Positions 53,172 through 61,197 of a DNA stretch of 64,000 nt are shown piece by piece (positions within the stretch are counted from its first letter, which is position 1; each line of letters starts with the position of its first letter). Location: contig NZ_AOMD01000021.1 of the NCBI RefSeq assembly GCF_000336915.1, positions 62,001-126,000 on the forward strand, read 5' to 3'. Made by a program: the position numbers and the translations under genes. Under the pieces are notes generated by a model. That model did no database searches. It was not told the origin of the DNA and worked only from the letters and a program-made list of their open reading frames with translations. This DNA comes from Halococcus saccharolyticus DSM 5350. GTDB lineage: Archaea; Halobacteriota; Halobacteria; Halobacteriales; Halococcaceae.

Positions 53172-53728
53172 ACCCGCTCCACGGAATGACGACGCTTAAT
53201 ATTTGCTACTCCGTTTGATGCACCACAGTAATCGTTGCTTTGGCCGATGGTCGAAAGGGGCACCGACTCGTCACAGCGTCTCGGAAGATAATCAACGTAA
53301 CAAACAGGATCGATGACCAGTGACGGTTCTCGTTGGTAAGGGTGGGGTTCGGCCGGATCGGACCCGTTGTTCGTATGAGTCTAGCTCTAAGCTGTCGAGA
53401 GGTCCGAAAATTGAGGTCTACAGGCGCTTCCAACCGTTTCAGAATCTGATCAGTTACCGACATCGATGGTTCATCTGACAACTGTTGGCATGCGCAGAAC
53501 GATGGGATCGTCTGCCGAGGCACCACTCTTGCTTTAGCAGCCATGTTTTCCTTCTTTTATTCTCCCGCCGGATCCTACGTCGTAGGGAGGAGGGGAGAGA
53601 ATTCGGGAGGGTTCACAGATGAGTTCCTGCAGCACTCCATCTGTTGTGAGCCTCTGGCATCACTTGTGACGCTCTCCCCTTGCTCCTCGTATCGTACTCG
53701 AAACCCACAAGCGAGGAGAGACTCAAAC
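53172..53728. other. Gene-poor stretch at the start of the accessory island
   Basis: About 560 bases with lower GC than the preceding operons. A minus-strand frame of 112 codons begins at 53544 (MAAKARVVPRQTIPSFCACQ) behind a GAATAAAAGAAGGAAAAC sequence, but its codons are not biased and it matches nothing familiar. TTTTATTC at ~53,553 could serve promoters both ways. No RNA gene, tRNA or insertion sequence end was recognised. Confidence 0.4.
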
Positions 53729-53905
53729 ATGGTTGAAGACAGGGTAGATGTCGTTGAGAGTCGCTTAGTCCAGTGCACCGACTGTGGGAGTGTCCATCCG
53801 GCCACGCTCTCCAGCGACGGCGACGAACTGGTTCCAGATGCGGGGCGAGCGTGCAGCACCTGTCGGAACGACGAGTTCGTTCAGGTGGTGATCGATGTCG
53901 AGTAG
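53729..53905 (+). CDS. Two-CxxC zinc-finger micro-protein (58 aa), copy 1
   Basis: A 58-residue protein with cysteine pairs CTDC (16-19) and CSTC (42-45), spaced 23 residues apart: a zinc-ribbon-like site. The C-terminus RNDEFVQVVIDVE is nearly the same as GNDDFVQVMV of the copy at 61483, and the preceding SRLVQCTDCG matches SRLLRCGKCG, so the two genes are paralogous. GAGGAGAG ~9 bases upstream is a ribosome-binding site that decides the ATG at 53729. Such proteins are common in haloarchaea and usually affect regulation or stress; function here unknown. Confidence 0.7.
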   Translation: MVEDRVDVVESRLVQCTDCGSVHPATLSSDGDELVPDAGRACSTCRNDEFVQVVIDVE

Positions 53906-54043
53906 GACACCACCTGAGAAGGCTGCGTATCCTGCTGGATCCGTTTCTGTATGATAGAGGCCGCTGCGAACGAGTGGCCGACAACTACAATCCTGTTGAC
54001 ATCCCACAACGAGTCGTACGCAAGGGGAATGAGGTGATTCACG

Positions 54044-54583
54044 ATGGGGACCACTCAGAAGATGGCGGCTGAACCAACCGAAACCATGCGCAAGTACGAG
54101 CGAAACTGCACAGCCGAGCTGTTCGTCCGATCGTTGGCACCGACAGGGGCACATCCACAGCAAGAACGAGTCCTCGACCGAATCGAAGCGCTCCAGCAGG
54201 AAGGACAGATCGCGTCGGCGAGCGTTACCGTGTGGGGCAACGGGATCGCGCCGGAGTCGGCAACCGCCCGGACCGAGACCGGCCAGGTGATCCTCGAGAC
54301 GGTCGCCGAGTTCACCCGGTGGGCGTCCCGGAACGACCGCTCGTTTCCGTCGGCGTTCGACGAACGCGAGCGCACCTCGATGATCGACGGCGATCATCGG
54401 ACGATGATCCCGTTTCCGACGATGTGTCTCGCTATTCGTGACGGCGACGAACTCCAGTGTGTCGCGCCGTGTTCGGGTGACGGATTGACACATTCGGTTC
54501 ACGACTGCCTCAACGAACTCGGTGTGGATGAGCAGGAATCTTCCGTCCACGATTGGGAATCGGGGCGAAATGGGCGCGGATAG
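54044..54583 (+). CDS. Haloarchaeal HTH-domain regulatory protein (HTH_63-like)
   Basis: A 179-residue protein of a haloarchaea-specific group. The block AELFVRSLAPTGAHPQQERV (~residue 24) and DRIEALQQEGQIASASVTVW are typical, followed by ARTETGQVILETVAEFTRWA and a C-terminal CVAPCSGDGLTHSVHDCL. Cys-containing ends suggest a redox or metal effect. GAGGTGA six bases upstream of the ATG is a good ribosome-binding site. A second ATG at 54062 is possible. It follows a zinc micro-protein gene by ~140 bases. The family name is from memory; DNA binding is inferred. Confidence 0.7.
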   Translation: MGTTQKMAAEPTETMRKYERNCTAELFVRSLAPTGAHPQQERVLDRIEALQQEGQIASASVTVWGNGIAPESATARTETGQVILETVAEFTRWASRNDRSFPSAFDERERTSMIDGDHRTMIPFPTMCLAIRDGDELQCVAPCSGDGLTHSVHDCLNELGVDEQESSVHDWESGRNGRG

Positions 54584-55320
54584 AGGTGATCCTGGACCTG
54601 GTTCGGTACTCAACGGGTATATCCCTGCACAAGGGCGGGGTTGGCTGCCAGTCAGTCCTCGCTTCGCGATGAGAACGAACGGACGACGAGCGAACTGAGT
54701 CGATCTCGCGAAACGACAGCTCTCGGTGGTGAATCACCTGCTGGCGTCGAACACGATATTCATCCCCGATCAGGACGTCCTCACGTGAGGGGCCTGGGAA
54801 CTCATGTGACTCCTCTTTCCTCTCTGTACTTTTTGGATGAGGGGATGGATGAGTCCGAACCCCATGATCTCAGCGACGAGCCGAACTTCGTGAAGACGGC
54901 GGTCGGTGGGGTCTTTCCCGGTCCGTGATCGGTCTTGCTGTTCTCCGCTATCAGTAGAATTGTCTATATTCTTGCTACAGGAACCTCTCAGAGACGTTTG
55001 TGTGGTTTCAAGGGAGAGGATCGGATCAAGGAGCGGTGGGGTGAGGAAGTTGATGCCACGCAACGACCGCTTCCCTGATCCTACATGCGTGTTTGCACCG
55101 TCTGCCGATAATCATTTGTCATGAGCTCCCATGCATGTGATATAGAGGAGCGAGCCAATACAGTTCGCTATCAGTCGGGGTTCCCTGCACTGGCGTGACG
55201 AAGCAGTGGTGAAGATATTTCTCGGCACTCAACCGCGACGAAGGGAGCACCGACTCGCAGAGTACTGCCAGGCGAAGATTTGGGACAATGGTTATCGTTT
55301 CGACGACTCTCCACATGGTG
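54584..55320. other. Gene-poor stretch, no supported gene
   Basis: About 740 bases between the HTH protein and the SDR remnant. Several frames of 70-97 codons exist on both strands, but none shows codon bias, a recognised motif or a consistent start. The base composition is noticeably more AT-rich than the core genome and suggests decayed DNA. No hairpin as strong as the one at 55911 was found. Confidence 0.4.
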
Positions 55321-55740
55321 TCATGGGTCCCACACACGTTCTCGGATATCGTCGAAGAAGGCGTTCGTGCAGTTGAACACGCCGCCGAGATTCACGTCGA
55401 TCATGCGCTGCCAGTCCTCGCGGGTCATGTTCGAGAACGTCTTGTCGACCGTGATCCCGGCGTTGTTCACGAGGACGTCGACCGGGCTAGCCAGCTCGTG
55501 AACACGATCACGCATGGTCTCGACCTCGGCCGGATCGGAAACGTCGGCCTGGAGCGGGATGGCGGTCCCACCGTCATCCTCGATCGCCTTCGCCGTATCG
55601 TAGGCGGCCTCCGACGAGCGATAGTTCGCGATCACGGTCGCTCCCTGCCGTCCAAGTTCTTCCGCGATTCCCCGCCCGATTCCCCTCGATACACCCGTGA
55701 CGACGCACGTTTGGTTCGAATTCAGCTGTTGGGTTGTGGC
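55321..55740 (-). pseudogene. Remnant of a SDR (acetoacetyl-CoA reductase/FabG-like)
   Basis: The N-terminal part reads TCVVTGVSRGIGRGIAEELG, then TVIANYRSSEAAYDTAKAIE, VLVNNAG and NVNLGG-type NLGGVFNCTNAFFDD: a good NADPH-binding half similar to PhaB or FabG. It then ends in RERVWDP and a stop, before the catalytic Ser and Tyr-x3-Lys. On the 5' side no ATG, GTG or TTG precedes the glycine-rich motif before an in-frame TAG. The gene thus lacks both a start and its active site, and is a decayed remnant. An enzyme of this kind would make hydroxybutyryl-CoA for polyhydroxyalkanoate. Confidence 0.75.
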
Positions 55741-56160
55741 TAGAGCGTCGGAAGCGACTATCCGATCTGCCCTTCCCTATCGGTCTCGTCGTGACCGGGC
55801 TGGTACGTAGCTTCGTGCTACCCTCAGCGTTCCTTCCCCGCTGCGCTCTGTCACAAGCGACAAACCCGCACTGGAAAATCACAAACCCTGACATCCGAGG
55901 GAGTTATTTGTACCAGCAGCACCACAGTGTCACTGGCTCGGTCGCCGAGTCAGTCACAGACACACTCTGTGCTGGTAGTTGGTGACTGAGAACGCGAGTT
56001 CGTGACGACACCTGCCAGAATCGGACGGGTTCGGTATCAAAGGCAGCAAGATCGGTCAACAACCGACGCTATAGCACCAGTCCACGAGAGCCCTGGCGAG
56101 TGCTCTGGGCCGCGGATTTCGTTCGCAAACCGCTGCGCGGTAATGACTGAATCGGATGGC
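55741..56160. other. Non-coding stretch with a 67-base hairpin
   Basis: About 420 bases. It holds no supported gene. TTATTTG at 55903-55909 is a possible TATA box and is directly followed by a long imperfect inverted repeat at 55911-55977 (see separate entry). The rest (55,978-56,160) shows short frames only. Confidence 0.4.
55911..55977. repeat. Long imperfect inverted repeat (hairpin), 67 bases
   Basis: TACCAGCA (55911-55918) pairs perfectly with TGCTGGTA at the other end, the middle CACAGTGT pairs with most of ACACTCTGTG, and the apex is CTCGG-TCG-CCGAG. It could be a folded RNA, an end of a non-autonomous mobile element or a strong attenuator. Confidence 0.55.
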
Positions 56161-56337
56161 CTACTCGTTCCACAGTCCCTCCGGGTGTCGGTTTCGAATC
56201 TCGCTGATTTCGACGGTGTAGTCCTGGACGGCCGCTTGTGGTGAGCGAACGTCGTAGGCTCCGACGAGTTGGACGCCGTCGTCGTTCGCTTCGGTGACGA
56301 GTTCTGCGAGTCTGGTTTCGAACTCGTCTCTATCCAT
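56161..56337 (-). CDS. Small acidic conserved haloarchaeal protein, 58 aa
   Basis: A 58-residue protein beginning MDRDEFETRLAELVTEAN, with the central QLVGAYDVRSPQAAVQDYTV and ending ISEIRNRHPEGLWNE. It resembles short haloarchaeal proteins seen in many genomes, of unknown function. An alternative ATG lies 11 codons upstream (56370). Codons are moderately G/C-ending. It sits alone between the SDR remnant and the HTH-10 array, on the same strand as both. Confidence 0.55.
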   Translation of the reverse strand: MDRDEFETRLAELVTEANDDGVQLVGAYDVRSPQAAVQDYTVEISEIRNRHPEGLWNE

Positions 56338-56696
56338 CGGATCGCTTCGCTGCCTGCGTGGTGGTACCATGAGTGGCTGCCTCCGGTACGAAGGTGTGCC
56401 CGAACAGGGAGGCGATTTCACGATGCAAAGGGGGTCGGTGGATACCCACCTCGACAGCGTGAAAGAACGCATGTCGCTGTTGGGAACGTACTCCGCACTC
56501 GTATGAATGAGGGACACAGGCATACGTCTTTGTGGTTTATCTGTGATGGGCTTCGTGTGGAGAGATGGTTACAGAAGAAACAAATATCCGATTCGCCAAA
56601 ATACATCGATCAACAGCGCTCTCGTGCCCGTATTGGTGGGACAGCGACTACATGATCAAATACAAACCAGGTTCTTGTGCACCCTGTTATACGTGA

Positions 56697-57350
56697 CTAT
56701 TCGTCCAACTGGAAGGTTTCGGCGAGAATCCCGCGCAATCCGCGCTGGAGTCGACGCGAATACGCTTGTCTGCTGATCCCGACCTCTTCGGCGAGTTCAG
56801 TCAGCGAACTCTCGCGTGGCACCGTGAAGTACCCCTGTTCGAACGCCAGCGCGAGCGCTTCGTATTGTTTTGGGGTGAGTCCATACGAATCGATCTCGGT
56901 CTCCGTAGGGTTGTGATACACCTGGGTGATTTCGATCGGAATGTCGCGGTCGAGACACTCGCGCTGGAAGGCTTCGAGCACCCCCGTATTGTGCGCGCGG
57001 ATCTGGAACCGCCACTCGGTCGCGGTCCCCTCGGCTTCCTCGACGAGGATGTCGTTGTCCCTGAAGACACCCAAGAGACCGTCGAGTTCGGCGTCATCGG
57101 TCCACTCGATATGATATAACGTCTTGGTCACTGAGCCATCGAGATCGGTGAGCGACGCCACGTGTGGGTCGGATCGAACCTGTCGTTCGAACGCTGCGGC
57201 GTCGTAGCCCGCCCCCACCCAGAAGTACGGCAGGAGATGGTTGCCGATCGGGACGAATTGTGTCAGTTCGATGCGCGCGCTCGGGTGACTGAGAACCTCA
57301 CCGAGGGAGAATTCATCGCTCGGGATCGCGAGGCCAGCGATTGTCGTCAT
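56697..57350 (-). CDS. HTH-10 regulator, array member A (217 aa)
   Basis: Full-length Bat-type regulator. The N-terminal ~150 residues (VLSHPSARIELTQFVPIG, LLPYFWVGAGYDAAAFE, TLYHIEWTDDAELDGLLGVF) are a bacterio-opsin-activator-type sensory region with an inserted NTGVLEAFQREC. The C-terminal HTH is SLTELAEEVGISRQAYSRRL. Members A, C and D are paralogues, all ending in the same HTH with Tyr-Ser-Arg-Arg-Leu. A CAATAACG TATA-like element ~100 bases upstream (minus strand, ~57,448) implies a ~70-base leader. Confidence 0.88.
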   Translation of the reverse strand: MTTIAGLAIPSDEFSLGEVLSHPSARIELTQFVPIGNHLLPYFWVGAGYDAAAFERQVRSDPHVASLTDLDGSVTKTLYHIEWTDDAELDGLLGVFRDNDILVEEAEGTATEWRFQIRAHNTGVLEAFQRECLDRDIPIEITQVYHNPTETEIDSYGLTPKQYEALALAFEQGYFTVPRESSLTELAEEVGISRQAYSRRLQRGLRGILAETFQLDE

Positions 57351-57564
57351 GGCTCGTGTGTGGACACCTCGGTGTGAGAGACGGCGAAACGGCTACGGTG
57401 GGTAGCTCTCAGTTGTGACTCCTCGTGGGTGCTGGCTATTAGGCGTTATTGGTGCGAAATTGACGTCACCGAAGTAAAAGCGGCTGCCTCAAACTGTGGA
57501 GTGACTCTCGCTGGAAAGTTGAGCGTTTCTCGGCAAATGATGGTGATACCCCCCAACTGATTAC

Positions 57565-58287
57565 TCAATCGGTGGTGTCGAGACTGTTGTCGAGATGGTT
57601 GGCGAGGCCGCGGCGCAACCGCTCGGAAGCGGCCTGATCCGAAATGTCGAACTCCGCGGCGAGTTCCGCGAGACTCACTTCGCGCGGGATGGCGAAGTAA
57701 CCGCGATTGACCGCAGCGGTGAGGAGATCGCGTTGTTTGCTGGTCGCCCCGTATCGATCCCGGGCTCGTTCACCCGAGGTTGAGGCCTTCTTCAGCTGGG
57801 TGAGGCTGAACCCCCATCCACGATCGCGACAGCACTCACGGAGCTCGGCGAGAGCCGCACGGTCGGGCAGACACATTCGCACCTCCCAGTCGTTCGGCCG
57901 TCGTGTCGCGGCGAGCAACACTGCACTCTCGGTGGCCCACTCCCAGTACAGCGAGTGCTCCCGGGGAATTTCCAGTTGATAGCGGCGCTCGTCCGCGGCT
58001 TCGACACCGAGTCGCTCGACACTCCTGACTGTTTCGTCGGCAGCGAGCGCGTCTTCGAACTCGTCGAGTGCCGTGCCCCTGGCCCTGATCGTCAGCAGCG
58101 TTCCCGTGTCGTCGACCGCGAGTTCCTGTTCGACTTCGACGGTCGTGTCGCGGACACGCTGGACCGTCTGACGGAGTAACGGTGCGTCGAGGCGGAACGT
58201 CACGAGCAGGCTCGCCTCCTTGGTCGATATTGACGGCTTCTCTCCCTCCCCCTCAACTCCCCCTTCTCTATGAGCCTTTCTGCTCAT
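57565..58287 (-). CDS. HTH-10 regulator, array member B (240 aa)
   Basis: A 240-residue regulator with a different N-terminal half from A, C and D: LLVTFRLDAPLLRQTVQRVR, VEAADERRYQLEIPREHSLY, WEVRMCLPDRAALAELRECC. The HTH is VSLAELAAEFDISDQAASER, then LRRGLANHL, so it is a more distant relative. The start is ATG at 58287 (MSRKAHREGGVEGEGEK); an ATG at 58443 would add a Cys-rich segment unlike the family. The TATA is not obvious; an AT-rich stretch spans 58,300-58,480. Confidence 0.85.
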   Translation of the reverse strand: MSRKAHREGGVEGEGEKPSISTKEASLLVTFRLDAPLLRQTVQRVRDTTVEVEQELAVDDTGTLLTIRARGTALDEFEDALAADETVRSVERLGVEAADERRYQLEIPREHSLYWEWATESAVLLAATRRPNDWEVRMCLPDRAALAELRECCRDRGWGFSLTQLKKASTSGERARDRYGATSKQRDLLTAAVNRGYFAIPREVSLAELAAEFDISDQAASERLRRGLANHLDNSLDTTD

Positions 58288-58503
58288 GGCGTCTGTTATA
58301 CTGTACCGAGGACAGTATTCGTGGTCGGTGCACATGCACCCCCGTAAAGCCAGAATCGAACCAGTGCTGGAGAGTTTATCCCTCGTTCCATTATTTCTCT
58401 TAGATTTGTCCAGAATGAGTGGAATAGAGGGAAAATGAAGCAAACAACGGTGGAAAATGAATAATAACTGAGGCCGCGATGATCAGTTACCGTCTTCGTC
58501 GCT

Positions 58504-59156
58504 CTACTCGCCGTCTGACGGTAGCACTTCACTGAGCACGTTGCGTAGCCCTCGCTGGAGTCGGCGCGAATACGCCTGGCGACTGATCCCGATCTCTTCG
58601 GCGAGTTCGGTCAGCGTGATCTCGCGCGGCACCGCGAAGTACCCTCGCTCGAACGCCAGCGTAACCGCCTCGCGCTGCTTTCTCGTCAAACGGTGTGACG
58701 GTCCGTCAGCCTCTTCGGGATTGTGATGGACGCGCGTAATGTCGATCGGGACCTCTTTATCGTGACATGCTTCTTGGAAGGTCGACAACGCCGCTTGATC
58801 GTGCGCGCGGAGGTGGAACTCCCACTCCTCGGCCGTCCCAGAAGCCTCCTCGACGATCAGATCACGGTTCATGAGCACACCGAGCAGGCCGTCGATCTCC
58901 TCGGCCCATTCGAGGTGGTAAAGCGTCCTGCCGACCCCCCCCCGTCCAGCGGCGTGAGGCTCGCAACGCGCGAGTCGTCGCGCACCGCCCGTTCGAACAA
59001 CTCTCGATTGACGCCGTCGTCGACCCAGAAGTACGGGAGCAACGCTTCACCCATCGTCACGAACTGTGTCACCTCGACGCGGGCACCGCCGTAGCCGAGC
59101 ACCTCACCCAGCACGAAGGCATCTCCCGGGACGGTGAACTGTGCGATGAGGGTCAT
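58504..59156 (-). pseudogene. HTH-10 regulator, array member C, frameshifted in a nine-G run
   Basis: Two adjoining frames together encode a close paralogue of member A: the 5' part starts MTLIAQFTVPGDAFVLGEVL and runs through LLPYFWVDDG to LDGGG, and the 3' part continues TLYHLEWAEEIDGLLGVLMN to the HTH SLTELAEE-type LTELAEEIGISRQAYSRRL. The break is at plus-strand C9 (58935-58943). A run of 10 or 7 instead of 9 restores one frame (217 or 216 aa). It is either off by phase variation, a young pseudogene, or a sequencing error. It is treated as off here. Confidence 0.8.
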
Positions 59157-59380
59157 TGGAGCGTCGAGGTCGTGTTGCGGTCTCGCCGTTGCGGAGCCAG
59201 GCTGGTTCGTATCAGGCGGTCGTGCCAGCGACTATGACATCGTCTCCATCTGGTACAACGTTTCCAGCACATACGTGCTATAGCACACAGCTTGTACGCC
59301 ACTCCTGTAATAACTACCAGTTCACATGCACCCATACTAATATAGATGATCTGGGTGTACGACACGTATCTAACCGGCCA

Positions 59381-59394
59381 GTATTTATCAATAC
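59381..59394. promoter_or_regulatory. Palindrome GTATT-TATC-AATAC in AT-rich intergene
   Basis: A perfect 5-bp inverted repeat with a four-base centre in a markedly AT-rich gap (59,260-59,420) between members C and D. It lies just 3' of member D and far upstream of member C's start, so an operator for C or an effect on D's transcript end are both possible. Confidence 0.35.
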
Positions 59395-59438
59395 AAACAC
59401 CGTTAGGAGAGTCAGCGAGGTGTACGCGGGTGCGGAGT

Positions 59439-60116
59439 CTACTCCTCGGGACCGCGGAGCATGCTACTCAGTCCGTCACCACCGAGCGTGTTCAGAAGGA
59501 GCCCCCGCAGGCCACGGTTCAACCGGCGGGAGTAGGCTTGTCGGCTGATTCCGACCTTCTCGGCGAGCTCTGTCAGCGATGCCTCACGAGGAACGTCGAA
59601 ATACCCGCTTTCGAGCGCCACTGTCACCGCCTCATGCTGTTTGGGAGTGAGTTCGAAGCGGTTGCCGTCGGGATCGTCGGGGTTGTCGATGACCCGCCGA
59701 ATTTCGATTGTAATGCCCTTCTCGATGCAGTCGTTTTGAAACTTCGAGAGTGCGTCGCGACTCGCGCCTCGCAGTCGGAACAACCAGGTACTGTTGGTGC
59801 CGACGCCGCGCTCGACCATGATTTCGTGATCGGCGAGCGCAGCGAGCAGTCCATCGATGCCTTGCGTCCACTCGATCCGGTAGAGGGTGTGTCCGACGAC
59901 GCCGTCGAGCGCAGTGAGCTCCTCGACCCGCGGATCGTTTCGGACGTCCGCTTCCAAGGCGTCGGTCCCGTCGTCCTCGACCCAAAAATACGGGGCGAGC
60001 GTCCTGTCGATCGGGACGAACTGGGTGAGGTCGACGCGCAGGTCGTGATCGGTGTGGAGGACCTCACCGAGTTCGAACTGATCGGCCTCGACCGCGACGG
60101 TCGCGATCACGCTCAT
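59439..60116 (-). CDS. HTH-10 regulator, array member D (225 aa)
   Basis: A 225-residue paralogue of A and C: VIATVAVEADQFELGEVLHT, LAPYFWVEDDGTDALEADVR, ALDGVVGHTLYRIEWTQGID, ending in HTH SLTELAEKVGISRQAYSRRL and a C-terminal GGDGLSSMLRGPEE. Its ATG at 60116 overlaps the stop of a 22-codon upstream ORF by four bases (ATGA), so its translation is coupled to it. The frame itself is open further upstream to 60200, but that part encodes no family sequence. Confidence 0.88.
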   Translation of the reverse strand: MSVIATVAVEADQFELGEVLHTDHDLRVDLTQFVPIDRTLAPYFWVEDDGTDALEADVRNDPRVEELTALDGVVGHTLYRIEWTQGIDGLLAALADHEIMVERGVGTNSTWLFRLRGASRDALSKFQNDCIEKGITIEIRRVIDNPDDPDGNRFELTPKQHEAVTVALESGYFDVPREASLTELAEKVGISRQAYSRRLNRGLRGLLLNTLGGDGLSSMLRGPEE

Positions 60117-60181
60117 GCTGACACCTTCCCCGGCTCGTCGAGAGCGATTCGCTCGTGTTCGCCGAGTTCGTTCACGGTCAT
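60113..60181 (-). CDS. 22-codon leaderless upstream ORF of HTH-10 member D
   Basis: Encodes MTVNELGEHERIALDEPGKV followed by Ser-Ala and a stop. Its ATG lies ~28-34 bases after a TATA box (CAATAAG, 60209-60215 minus strand), i.e. at the predicted 5' end of the transcript. Its TGA overlaps the regulator ATG, so ribosomes finishing the short ORF can restart on the regulator. It may be an independent micro-protein or a translational control element. Codon choice is normal for the genome. Confidence 0.55.
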   Translation of the reverse strand: MTVNELGEHERIALDEPGKVSA

Positions 60182-60208
60182 GGTGAAACTCCGTCGCCAA
60201 GCCTTTTT

Positions 60209-60215
60209 CTTATTG
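60209..60215 (-). promoter_or_regulatory. TATA box of the upstream ORF / HTH-10 member D operon
   Basis: CAATAAG on the minus strand, ~30 bases upstream of the ATG at 60181, followed by a purine-rich AGAAAAAGG. It makes 60181, not 60116, the 5'-proximal start codon of the mRNA. Confidence 0.55.
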
Positions 60216-60699
60216 TGAGGAGCCGGCAACGGAGACCACCCAGTTGATGGAGAGAGCCACGTACCGGTCATCACGATAGTTGATATCGGAGTGTTGCCCA
60301 CCATTGGATCTGGTCGTCGGATATAAAAACGATTTGAACAGTTTCCCGACATATATCAATACACCAGGTGCATCTGGCGGGGTATTTATGATCGCTGGCA
60401 GGTTGGGGGTTGACCGGGATGCTGAGACTGCTGGACGGCAGCCGACCTACCAGTTGAGCGGTCTGTGAGAGCTACCGATCCAAATGAGTGCACGAGTAGC
60501 CGTATCCTCGAATGAGATGCTATTAGCACTGCTCAGGGCATCACCGATTCTCAGTGTTGCAGCCGAGTACACTGCTTGTCCGCGGGTCGTCGTGCGCCAG
60601 TCAGCCGATCTCTCCGATCGAAAACGTTCTTGACGGGCATTGCCAGTCATGTTCTCCAACTATCCACTACTCCGGGCAACCATATCGGTGAGAAACCCG
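60216..60699. other. Gene-free stretch between HTH-10 array and zinc-finger cluster
   Basis: About 480 bases between the leftward HTH-10 genes and the rightward micro-protein genes. It holds AT-rich patches (GGATATAAAAACG at ~60,320; GGGGTATTTATGATCGC at ~60,380) that look like promoter elements, but no frame with coding character. Their targets are unclear, as the next plus-strand gene is 300 bases away. Confidence 0.4.
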
Positions 60700-60864
60700 A
60701 TGTACTACTGCCAGGGCTGCGGAGCGGTCGTGACTGATATGTATGCACGAGTATGCGCACCGCCGGATATTCACCGTGTCCGGGTATGTCCGGAGTGCGA
60801 CGACAAAGCCCGTGATGGGGCCGACGTCCGGGAAACCTACTGTCCCCGGTATTACAATGATTAA
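60700..60864 (+). CDS. Two-CxxC zinc-finger micro-protein (54 aa), copy 2
   Basis: A 54-residue protein from MYYCQGCGAVVTDMYARVC. Cysteine pairs are C4-x2-C7 and C30-x2-C33, with an extra Cys19 and a His25 between them, so a zinc knuckle is likely. The C-terminus is acidic then aromatic (RETYCPRYYND). Not closely similar to the other copies apart from the cysteine pattern. The frame is open 20 codons further upstream, but starting at the ATG 60700 gives the usual short N-terminus before the first pair. First of five consecutive small zinc genes. Confidence 0.6.
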   Translation: MYYCQGCGAVVTDMYARVCAPPDIHRVRVCPECDDKARDGADVRETYCPRYYND

Positions 60865-60972
60865 CCCGATCACTCACTCACCAACAGTATCTCGTCGCTC
60901 GTCGGGCGTCGCCGAGATGAGTAGCGCGCGCTTCGCGCTGCCAGCCATGGTGATTCTTCCACGAGCGTGCGG

Positions 60973-61122
60973 ATGACGGGAGGTAGCAAGACGGTCTGTG
61001 AGCATTGCGGCCGACAAATCGATTGGGACGGGACAGCAGCAACGAGTATTCCGTCAGCAGTGCTCTATCGCTGCCCACACTGCTCGCGATGGACCGAATC
61101 CCTACCAGAGACGGATCAATGA
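60973..61122 (+). CDS. Two-CxxC zinc-finger micro-protein (49 aa), copy 3
   Basis: A 49-codon gene, ATG at 60973 to TGA at 61122. The protein starts MTGGSKTVCEHCGRQIDWDG and contains YRCPHCSRWTESLPETDQ. Cysteine pairs are C9-x2-C12 and C34-x2-C37, 22 residues apart, the standard zinc-ribbon spacing. At this length it is easily missed by gene callers. It lies ~110 bases after copy 2 and ~75 bases before copy 4. Confidence 0.65.
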   Translation: MTGGSKTVCEHCGRQIDWDGTAATSIPSAVLYRCPHCSRWTESLPETDQ

Positions 61123-61197
61123 CATCTTTTCCGGCAATAATTGGGGGAAAGGTTCATGCGACAGCACTGAGTATTCACCTATTCAAGTAGAGATATG

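Noticed and set aside
53206-53544. 112-codon minus-strand frame behind a GAATAAAAG element
   Set aside because: The TATA-like element is too close to the ATG for a leaderless start, and the protein matches nothing recognised; left as an unsupported orphan.
54770-55063. 97-codon minus-strand frame in the gap before the SDR remnant
   Set aside because: No codon bias, motif or promoter; likely chance in decayed DNA.
55705-55725. GGTTCGAATTC, resembling a tRNA T-arm
   Set aside because: The flanking bases do not pair into a T stem or an acceptor stem, so it is not a tRNA.
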